Source: Trachelipus rathkii (Eukaryota; Arthropoda; Malacostraca; Isopoda; Trachelipodidae). From it: a stretch of DNA of 20,000 nt. Position numbers and translations under genes: made by a program. The notes beneath the pieces are model-generated. The model saw only the letters and a list, made by a program, of their open reading frames with translations, was not told the DNA's origin and did not search any database. Below are positions 13,051 to 20,000 of this stretch, one piece after another (the first letter of the stretch is position 1; each line of letters begins with the position of its first letter). The DNA lies in contig JABUQX010142245.1 in NCBI GenBank assembly GCA_015478945.1, positions 15,001 through 35,000 on the forward strand, read 5' to 3'.

Positions 13051-13674
13051 TATTTTTAAAGGTAGTTTTGAAAATCTAAGAAATAGTTAATAATTCATTG
13101 AAAGTGATAATGAGACATTTAATGATAAATTTATTTAGAAGAACTGATTTAGTAAAAAGTGTTTGGTAGATAATATTAAGATTAGAAACTAATAACCCAA
13201 TATTATAACTGTAAATAATATAAAATAATATGAATAGGCTATATGACACCATTTACTAAATTAACTAATTATTTGATAGCTAAAGGGTTGACATTCAAAA
13301 ACTGACTACCCCTAACAAAAAATACAATTTTGATAAATCTAGCTTTAGAAAATTGCAATACAGAAATAGGTAAACGAAATTGGTTAAAGAACTTTTAAAC
13401 TATGCCATATCAGACCAGAAGACTAAAAAATTATGATATATATGCTTAATCTTTATATTTAATTTAAGAAACTTAAATTTTAACAAACTAACATTTGAAG
13501 GCTTATATATATATATATATAACTTAACAACAATATATATATATACTCTAAGCATATATATATCATATAACCATATGTATATATTTCTTCTTCTTCTTTA
13601 ACTATCTATCATATATATATCATATATATATATAATAACCATATATATATATATATATCATATTAAAAAATGAA
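13051..13674. other. AT-rich hAT interior, no gene, then short TA tracts
   Basis: No protein signal was found between the left subterminal repeats and the LINE insertion. Short (TA)n tracts occupy 13504-13522, 13534-13545 and parts of 13600-13660. They surround a CTTCTTCTTC run near 13587 and lead straight into the 5' edge of the LINE. Confidence 0.5.
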
Positions 13675-13879
13675 CAGAAAGGGGGGCAGAGGTGATCAGA
13701 AGGAGAAGTTGGCGGAGGCAAGAGGCTGAACGAAAATACATGGATTGGAAATACAGGAAACCCTAAGAATGGAGAAGAAGAAACAGAGAGGCCATTACCG
13801 GGATCAGCTAATGCAAAGGTGGCGGAAAAACTTTGGTAAAAAAGATGGTTAGGGAGGTACTAGGAAGAGACATACACAA

Positions 13880-15825
13880 TGGTGATGGTGGAACGAAGAA
13901 GTAAAAAAAGGGAGTAAGGAAAAAAAACAGGAAAATGAAAAAGAGTGGCTGCAGAAAAGGGAGAACAGCATTAGCAAGGGAGGAATATGTACAGGCAAGG
14001 AATAAGGCAGAGAGAATAAAGAGGAGAGGCAAAAAAGATGGAGACGGAGAAAATGGCAGGAGAAATAACGAGAAGTGTGGGCGAAGGGGAAGAAAAAGCT
14101 ATTTAGATGGTGAGAGGCATTATAAGCCAAGACGTAACTAGAAATATAAAAGATAGAAACGGAGAGTTTCTTGTGAGACCGGAAGAAAGAAAAAATGATG
14201 AGATGGATAGAATACTAGCAGTCTTGCTAGTGTGGAAGAATACAGAAGGCTCAGAGGAAAGAAACTTGCAGGATCAGGGCACAGAGGGAGGAGGAAGAGG
14301 AGGAGGAAGGCGGAGAGATAACGGTGGAGGAATATGAGGAGGCTATAAAAAGGATGAAGAAGGGTAAAGCTCCAGGAGAGGATGGAGTGGCTATGGAGTT
14401 GGTGGTGGAGGGAGGAAAGGAGCTGAGAGGGACAATCATCAGTTAGAAAAGCAAAAATCATATTGGCTAGGGAAAAGCAATAATAATACCGATATATCAA
14501 GGTAAAGGAGATGCAAGGAAGCTGTAATAATTATAAAGGTATTTCACTGATGGGCCATCTGGCGAACAAAAATATACGAAAGAATATTTTAGAGGAGAGA
14601 GAGAAGAAGGTAGAGCCGAGATTCGGAGAAGAGCAGTACGGGTATAAGAGGAGAGGAGGAAAAGACGGACCTCTTATTCACTTGCAGAGAATCAGTTATA
14701 GGAGAGATGCTGGAATATGGCAAGAGATTCTTTGTGGCTTTCATCGATCTGCAAAAGGCATTCGGTGCCAAGGAAAAAGCTCTGGAGAGATATGGAGAGG
14801 AATTATGGAGTGAAGAAGGGTAGATTAAAGAAGGCAATAGAAGTATGTATGAGAAATGCACTTGTAATGTTAGAACTGAGTGCCAGAACGATAGATGGTT
14901 TGTTTGAAAACAGGAGTGAAGCAGGGAGTGTTTTATCGCCCACTGCTGTTTATATTATATTTAGACACGTGGTGATAAGGAAGGTGAGGGAGAGACTGGG
15001 AGAATTTGAAGTGGACATAATGGCATATGCGGACGATCTGATGTTGGAGCGAGAGAGGGAGGAGACGATTCGAGAGGTGGTGAGTTACGAGAGAGGGAAG
15101 AGTTGGAGAGGAAGCAAGGATGAAGATAGACAGTACAGAAGACAAATCTTAAGCAACAAACCTGGAGGCGAGGAAGGGATGAGGATGATGGTGAGAGAGG
15201 AGGAGGTGAAGGCGGTAAATACCTACAATTATCTCTCGGAGGATGTTTAACAGAAGGAGAGGAAGTGGAGGAGAGATTGCGCAAAGAAGAAAAGTATGGA
15301 TTAATTATGAAAGCGGTATACCCCATGATGAAAGATAGAAAAACATCAGGACCAGAGCTTAAAAAGTGATTTTTAATATTGCCCACTTTGGCTCAAACAC
15401 TGCTGTACGGGTGGAAACATGGACAACAACGAGAATAGAGTAGTGTAGAATACAAGCGGCGGAGATGAGGGTGTTGAAGAACTATGATGGGAAAGAGTAG
15501 GAGAGACAGAATAAGGAATGAAGTAATTAGAGAAGATAGGGGGTGAAGAAGATGACACTGAAGATGGATGTGGGGGAGATTGAGATGGGTCAAGGGACAT
15601 CTTGGGGGATGATGGAGAAAAGTAAAATCTTTAGCCAAGGTTCATGCTAACCACAATACAAGCTTTAATAAGTTTATTGTGATACTGGCGGAATCGGTGG
15701 AGGACTCTCTGGAAAGATGTCCGCTACCAAATATGAGAGCGCTGAAGAGAAGAGGAATAGTGCAGGAGAGGGACGTCTGGAGAAAGATGCTTTGCGCGGC
15801 TGACAGGATGAAGAATCCATCCTAG
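13880..15825 (+). pseudogene. LINE reverse transcriptase with intact YADD but disrupted frame
   Basis: Reads over three frames. The linker (13890-14130) includes EEYVQARNKAERIKRR, typical of the basic stretch between endonuclease and RT. RT blocks: EEYEEAIKRMKKGKAPGEDG (about 14326), IYQGKGDA (about 14490), NNYKGISLMGHLANK (about 14523), EEQYGYK (about 14628), FVAFIDLQKAFG (about 14733), GSVLSPTAVYIIF (about 14927) and AYADDLML (YADD at 15026-15037). Later blocks are LTEGEEVEERL (about 15248), RIRNEVIRE (about 15508) and RGIVQERDVWRKMLCAADRM (about 15752), ending at TAG 15823-15825. The blocks are complete but at least five frameshifts separate them, so no functional product is expected. It would have synthesised cDNA at the nicked target. 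The clade is not assigned; the C-terminus differs from the Jockey-type relic at 17-1187. Confidence 0.85.
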
Positions 15826-15827
15826 AG

Positions 15828-15847
15828 GAAGTAAGTAAGTAAGTAAG

Positions 15848-15848
<1 letters not shown>
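15828..15848 (+). repeat. (TAAG)n tail of the LINE
   Basis: Five consecutive copies of a 4-bp TAAG/AAGT unit begin 2-5 bp after the RT stop codon. They are taken as the LINE 3' terminus and are followed at once by (TA)n. Confidence 0.75.

Positions 15849-15849
<1 letters not shown>

Positions 15850-15928
<79 letters not shown>
15850..15928. repeat. (TA)n microsatellite, about 79 bp
   Basis: Uninterrupted TA dinucleotides at the 3' edge of the LINE. The 15929-16067 stretch to its right is hAT interior with no gene. Confidence 0.97.
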
Positions 15929-15932
<4 letters not shown>

Positions 15933-16067
15933 AGATGCATGTACCAGCTGTTATCGTGTATAGAGTATCACAATAGAATTTTGAGAAAATTAAATTATAT
16001 TGTTAAACACAAAGTCAGTGAAAGGAAAGTTAAATAGCTTATGCATTGCTATTTAGGTAACCATTCT

Positions 16068-17160
16068 CTAATATTTAAAATCAAATGCTCTTAAATTATG
16101 ATGAAGAAACAGGAGCTGATCAGCTAGTGTTGGAGAAAGACAATTCCTTTTACTTGTATAAATATTTCCTGCTTGGCTAAACATTATCTCGCTAAATACA
16201 CTTGAAGGTGGAGCAGAGAGATATTTCCTAGCTAATTCAGGTAAGATTCAATCAGGATAAAGAGCTTTTCTTTCTTTCCACCATAACAGTGGATCAGCAT
16301 CCGATTTTTGTTCCATAAGTGGTGCTGCAAAATATTTATCCACAGTAGTTTGAATAGTATTTTCTAATTCATGTTGTTTTCTCTCACTGCTGCTTCTACG
16401 TTTGCATTTTAACTTTTTTCTCCTTTGATCAGTTCCACTTGGTTTGATTGTATCTGAATATTCTTCATTTTCTTCTGACGATTTTTCTTGTAGCATTGTC
16501 ATCAGAAACACTTCAGAGTAAGATCATTTTCTTCTCAATATACATAGTTTCATTTCAGTTTCTTCATGGAAATCTGTATGGGCTGGTCATTTTAATCATC
16601 ATTTTGTTCATAAGAATCTGAACTTAATGTAATAATTTTTTTCTTTAGGTTTTATAAAAGTTTTACTTCTTCTTTGAGCATAAATTTTTATTATTCTGAT
16701 CAATAATCTCAAGGGATCCCAAAAGTAGTGTATTACTACTTTTAGAACTGTTGCAAGTACATAAAGTTTCTTCTCTTTAATTAATGGTAGTAATAGAATT
16801 TAAAAGTTCATCTTTCATAGTTTTTACACCGCTATCCTTCCAAGTTTTTACTAAATATTTTTGCAATGCATTAACTGCAGGTATTACAAAAGATAAATCT
16901 ACATCATCATCACTCGCCCTTTTAGTTAATTATTCAAATGGTTGTAGCAATCTAATTATATTCTCCATTAGCTTCCACTGATTTGCATTTAAGATATCTA
17001 GATTGTTTTTTGAATTTGAAGAATATATAATTACAATTTTTACTCTATGATCCTTTGCAGCATATAATATGATGAATTCCATCTTATTTATACATCTTGG
17101 ATAAGCTTGTGTATTGGCAAATTTTGAGATTTTTGAATTTCAGTTAACTTATAGTTGTAG
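16068..17160 (-). pseudogene. hAT-family (ZBED-like) transposase, decayed
   Basis: Minus strand, 5' to 3': KLTEIQKSQNLPIHKLIQDV (about 17150), WNSSYYMLQRIIE in a shifted frame (about 17080), QWKLMENIIRLLQPFE then stop, LTKRASDDDVDLSFVIPAVN (about 16925), KTWKDSGVKTMKDELLNSI (about 16845) and KKLYVLATVLK (about 16770). A more intact 87-codon segment (16511-16248) holds EKKQHELE-like acidic and basic spacers, then DPLLWWKERKALYPD. One in-frame stop follows. The hATC block comes next: ELARKYLSAPPSSVFSE (about 16220), FSQAGNIYTSKRNCLSP, LADQLLFLHHNL (about 16115), and stop at 16068-16070. The order is the standard C-terminal two-thirds of ZBED-type hAT transposases. The BED finger and N-terminal catalytic part are missing. 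It belongs to a different family from the plus-strand relic at 9594. Confidence 0.88.
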
Positions 17161-17277
17161 CAATTGGTGATCTACTAAAATTTAGCCCTCTTCAAGGAGT
17201 GTAACTTCTCTAGGTAGTTACTACTTAGGATCCGGACGAGGAAGGTGCATGATGATTGCATGTTTAGAGTCAATCCT

Positions 17278-17278
<1 letters not shown>

Positions 17279-17372
<94 letters not shown>
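17279..17372. repeat. (TA)n microsatellite inside the hAT 5' region
   Basis: About 94 bp of TA dinucleotides between the transposase relic and the CTCCGG subterminal repeats. Confidence 0.97.
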
Positions 17373-17375
<3 letters not shown>

Positions 17376-17489
17376 GGTAAGTATAAATGGAAATTTCATT
17401 CTCCGGCCGGAGACTCCGGCCTCCGGCCGGAATTAAAATTTTCATTCTCCGGCCTCCGGCCAAAACTACTCTCCGTGTATGACTAACCT

Positions 17490-17515
17490 TATATATATAT
17501 ATATATATATATATA

Positions 17516-17563
<48 letters not shown>

Positions 17564-17607
17564 TGCTATACGATACTACTATATATAAATATATATATAT
17601 ATATATA
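17490..17607. repeat. Cluster of (TA)n tracts
   Basis: TA tracts at about 17490-17514, 17519-17562 and 17581-17607. They separate the hAT element from the LTR-type region. Confidence 0.95.
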
Positions 17608-18304
17608 AGGGAGATGTTATTCGTGCATAGTTGTGCCATTGACGACTGAAGTAACCCGTAGTAACTGTTTAGTAAGTTTAAGATTTATCATTGATCCAGC
17701 CTGGACGATGATGGTATTATATTATATATTATTATTGATGTAGTTATTACCAAAACTTAGAAAATTATAAATGTTATAATTATATATATTTTTCCTTTTA
17801 GTTTTGAGATTATATGATTAGTAACTGATGTCTTTAATGATAATATTATAAATTAAAACATATGTAAAAAGTTATAACATATAGTACCAAACCATTCATA
17901 CATTTACTCGAAGATTTTGAAGGCCTGGAAATTAGAATTATACAGATTTTCCAGGTTAGTGAGTCATGATATATTACCGTAATATATTTAATCAATTATT
18001 ATATAAATTATTAATAATATATGTTGGAAAAGCAGTAGTAAACTGAACGTTATTGTTTACAGTTTACTATCTTGTTGGATCAGCAACTATTGAACAAATT
18101 GAACGAACCCCTCTTTGAAATCTAAAGGGTGAGTTCAATGAAATAACTGTAAAATTATATGAAGATATACTGATATAAATGAAGATAAAATGTGGTCAAG
18201 TGTAGTAATTCATGTTATTATTTATTTTGACAGGGTTTTAGTTTTGGTTTAAGTTCTGGCCTGATTGCAATTTCTGGTCTAATTTTGTTCTTCAGTTTTG
18301 TCCT

Positions 18305-18475
18305 TCAGTTTGTGTTTTGATCTCCAAAGTCCTCAGCTAAGTGCAGTATATTTGTTGTAGTTGAGTCAGAATTTCTACTTCCTCCCCATACTTCATTGCA
18401 CGAATAATATTTGGAATCGTTTGGTTTCCACTCTTGAATCTGATCCGGAGTTGTTAAACTCATGTACATAGTCAT
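18305..18475 (-). CDS. Unrecognised 56-residue antisense ORF
   Basis: Starts ATG at 18475 and ends TGA at 18307-18305. The middle, PDQIQEWKPNDSKYYSC, has a mixed composition unlike the surrounding AT-driven ORFs. After the stop the same frame stays open for another 26 codons, rich in KPELKPKLKP-type residues. It matches no family I know. It lies antisense in the presumed LTR. It could be chance, or an old captured coding fragment. Confidence 0.15.
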   Translation of the reverse strand: MTMYMSLTTPDQIQEWKPNDSKYYSCNEVWGGSRNSDSTTTNILHLAEDFGDQNTN

Positions 18476-18869
18476 AATACCTTGGATTCTAAGTATAATT
18501 CCAATGTATATATTTCATTAAATAATATCATATCGTAAATTTTTATATCTTTTATTATAATATTATTGGGAATGGATTGTGTTACCTTGTAGCTATTCAC
18601 AAACTTCCCACATGTATATATTTTGAGCTAATTAAGTAAACATAAACTTTTTTCTAGTGTGTCAATATCCTTAGATTTTGATTCTCTATTGACCTATCAT
18701 TATATTATTATTCTTTACTACGGAAAAATATCGGATTAGACACCATTGATAGATAGATCCGGAAACACTCTAGTTAAGTAAACCCTTCCTAAATGGTATC
18801 ACAATTGTTTATTCACTTTGAAAAACTCACAATCCTCCTTGAATAGTCACCCAAGTAAGCAGGCCAACG

Positions 18870-18923
18870 GAGTCCGGAGACAATCTCCCTCCGTTACGGA
18901 AATAGCCTAACCTGCTCCGTAAC
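18870..18923 (+). promoter_or_regulatory. CGGAG hairpin cluster in presumed U3/R
   Basis: A GC-richer island with GGAGA/TCTCC (18876-18880 with 18884-18888) and GTTACGGA/TCCGTAAC (18893-18900 with 18916-18923). Both are perfect inverted repeats. An initiator-like TCAGTT follows 14 bp later. A role in LTR transcription is inferred from position only. Confidence 0.3.
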
Positions 18924-19148
18924 ACCTCTGATGGTGTCAGTTGGTTGCCTGTGCTTACTAGACATTCAAACCACATCTATCGAACATCACTTTAATACTA
19001 TCTACTTCTTATTATATCTTTTGACCTCCGAATTATTCAATCTTCTCCGATCATCGTCTCTACGAGAAAGAGTGGAGAGAGACACCTTACAGTCGGGTAC
19101 ACTAGTTGATCCCAGCGTGTCTCCTCTCCGCTACATAAATAAATTAAG

Positions 19149-19166
19149 TGGCGCCCGAACAGGGAC
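19149..19166 (+). promoter_or_regulatory. Primer-binding site for tRNA-Lys3
   Basis: TGGCGCCCGAACAGGGAC is an exact 18-nt complement to the 3' end of animal tRNA-Lys3, the primer used by lentiviruses and some animal LTR retrotransposons. First-strand cDNA synthesis would start here. It lies 13 bp after a CTACA that could be the LTR end and 199 bp before the Gag-like start codon, the expected layout for a retroelement leader. Confidence 0.88.
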
Positions 19167-19365
19167 TCTGAGTTCCTGCGCTTGCGTGCACTAGGATTGT
19201 GACTCTCGATCACATCATCACATTTATTTGAAAAATACTCATCGATTCTCTTCAGTTCTCTTCAAAGAAATCTTCTGTTGTACTTACATTGGACAGATTC
19301 AAGAGTTAGTTAGGGATAACCCTCCAATACTTTAAAATTCTTTATTTACTTAAACCAAATTTAAC

Positions 19366-19992
19366 ATGTCTGAAAAAAATCAAAACGCAGACTTGGAAAA
19401 CGGCACAGCTTCTGATAGTCAAGAGGTTTTGGACTTTGATCCATCCCTTGCGGCTGTTGCTCTGGATCCACGTGTAGAACAGCGTCTGCGTGATGATCAA
19501 AATAAACATCAAGTAGAAATGAATGTAGGAATGAATGTAGGAGTGAATGATGAAAATAAAAATAGGGTAGAAGTCACCAATTCTGACACACCCTTGGTTT
19601 CCAACTCTGACGTAAAAATGGTTTCCAATTCTGACAAACCTTTTAATCAGTCTGAAATGGATGCCTTGCTTACTAAACTTAGAAAGCAATGGACCCAAGA
19701 AAATAATGTTGAAATCAGTCAGGTTGAACACAGAACGTTTCCCGCTCAAGGTCAAGTTATAACCTCTGACCTTGATGCACATAAATTGCAAATGCCTAAA
19801 AATACTTCTTCTTTCTATGATCGTGAGTATAAACCTTCCTTAGTTTCCAATGTCGAAACCACGATCCAAACCTTTTTCCTCATAATCTTTACCAGTTGTA
19901 GTAAGGAAACTCCCAAAATTCTTAGGTTGAACCGTAATTTTATTATAAAAAGGATGACCAAAGCCGGAATGAAGGTCATAGAACTTTATTAA
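19366..19992 (+). CDS. Gag-like ORF of the LTR retroelement, N-terminal part
   Basis: A 208-codon ORF starting ATG in AACATG context, 199 bp after the primer-binding site, where Gag begins. The first ~165 residues are hydrophilic, acidic and Asn/Ser-rich, with no signal peptide or membrane segment. They include a short repeat, VEMNVGMNVGVND (residues about 50-62), and three NSD-type repeats (TNSD, VSNSD, VSNSD; about 72-92). The stretch ALLTKLRKQWTQEN (about 100-113) looks helical. From about residue 166 the composition turns basic and hydrophobic (FFLIIFTSC) and the ORF ends in a stop, so a frameshift or deletion probably lies near 19850. No zinc knuckle or capsid motif is visible. Identity as Gag rests on position. 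Confidence 0.55.
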   Translation: MSEKNQNADLENGTASDSQEVLDFDPSLAAVALDPRVEQRLRDDQNKHQVEMNVGMNVGVNDENKNRVEVTNSDTPLVSNSDVKMVSNSDKPFNQSEMDALLTKLRKQWTQENNVEISQVEHRTFPAQGQVITSDLDAHKLQMPKNTSSFYDREYKPSLVSNVETTIQTFFLIIFTSCSKETPKILRLNRNFIIKRMTKAGMKVIELY

Positions 19993-20000
19993 TTCAATAT

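Larger units (their letters stand above)
13675..15848 (+). mobile_element. 5'-truncated non-LTR retrotransposon (LINE)
   Basis: This segment is visibly purine-rich on the plus strand, unlike the AT-rich flanks. It starts just after TA-rich DNA and ends in (TAAG)n at about 15830-15847, a short tandem tail typical of several LINE clades. It carries the EN-RT linker, the RT and the C-terminal region but no endonuclease domain, which fits ordinary 5' truncation during target-primed insertion. It sits inside the CTCCGG hAT element and is therefore younger than that element. The exact 5' junction and any target duplication could not be fixed. Confidence 0.75.
12937..17485 (-). mobile_element. hAT transposon with CTCCGGCC subterminal repeats, interrupted by a LINE
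   Basis: The left end begins TAGGGATGCACCGGATCTCC (12937) and is followed by CCGGCT, GGCCGGAG and TCTCCGACCGGAGA up to about 13050. The right end has CTCCGGCCGGAG (17401-17412), more CCGGCC units to 17461, and then CTCCGTGTATGACTA (17471-17485). That last string is a degenerate inverted match to the left terminus. The transposase relic inside runs on the minus strand, so the 5' end of the element is on the right. A LINE (about 13675-15848) is inserted between the transposase 3' end and the left terminus. Flanking 8-mers (ATATTTAT, ACCTTATA) do not match. The right terminus is the weaker of the two. Confidence 0.72.
17617..20000 (+). mobile_element. LTR retroelement, 5' part, continuing past the window
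   Basis: Anchored by an exact tRNA-Lys3 primer-binding site at 19149 and a Gag-like ORF 200 bp further on, so DNA left of 19149 should be the 5' LTR. An LTR ending CTACA at 19135 and starting TGTTATTCG at 17617 would have TG...CA ends and be about 1.5 kb. The end is plausible and the start is a guess. A CGGAG hairpin cluster (18870-18923) and an initiator-like TCAGTT (18937-18942) could mark the promoter. I found no other protein-coding relic in 17608-18930. The 3' LTR, pol and any env-like gene lie outside the window, so the family is not assigned. Confidence 0.5.

Noticed and set aside
13808..15638. Long minus-strand Ser/Pro/Leu-rich ORFs over the LINE
   Set aside because: They are the antisense shadow of the purine-rich LINE coding strand, which has ordered RT motifs on the plus strand.
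19342..19791. 149-codon minus-strand ORF opposite the Gag-like ORF
   Set aside because: It has a low-complexity hydrophobic composition (HSYIHSYIHFY) that mirrors the plus-strand repeats. The primer-binding site supports the plus strand.

Overview
This is eukaryotic repeat DNA, almost certainly from an invertebrate animal. It is strongly AT-rich and broken up by more than 25 (TA)n tracts (roughly 2.2-2.5 kb by eye), two long (ATT)n arrays and one long (GA)n array. Everything recognisable as coding is a transposable element (TE) or TE-like relic. I see no bacterial-style operon, no intact host gene and no structural RNA gene. Expanded microsatellites with decayed LINEs and hAT elements would fit several arthropod or mollusc genomes. 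The sequence alone does not settle the species.

Layout. 1-1190: 3' half of a Jockey/I-like LINE reverse transcriptase (RT), plus strand, dead. 1211-4034: (TA)n and (ATT)n arrays enclosing short islands, including a possible tRNA-SINE scrap (2990-3078) and a small hAT-like element with GCGGATA-type subterminal motifs (3609-3943). 4035-5700: non-coding AT-rich DNA with four degenerate copies of a ~100-nt unit, two in each orientation. 5711-7003: TA arrays and a lone hAT-type terminus (6472). 7030-7650: C-terminal end of a second LINE RT, decayed. 7750-9336: more TA arrays, unassigned DNA and a 180-bp (GA)n tract.

9344-12814: a hAT element bounded by TAGGGATGTGCC-type inverted ends with ATTCGG subterminal repeats. 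It holds a plus-strand transposase pseudogene (9594-10845) and, antisense, a pseudogene of an unnamed, widely repeated animal protein family (about 11540-12590) carrying a 145-bp tandem duplication. 12937-17485: a second hAT family with CTCCGGCC subterminal repeats and a minus-strand transposase pseudogene (16068-17160). It is interrupted by a third LINE (about 13675-15848) whose catalytic YADD and (TAAG)n tail survive.

17608-20000: an AT-rich stretch that is plausibly a long 5' LTR, followed by an exact 18-nt primer-binding site for tRNA-Lys3 (19149-19166) and a Gag-like ORF (19366-19992). This is the 5' end of an LTR retroelement that continues past the window.

The parts do not form a pathway. 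The window is a nested pile of transposons. Its most notable structural regularity is that nearly every identifiable transposon boundary lies against, or within a few bases of, a (TA)n tract. I found no convincing new functional system.
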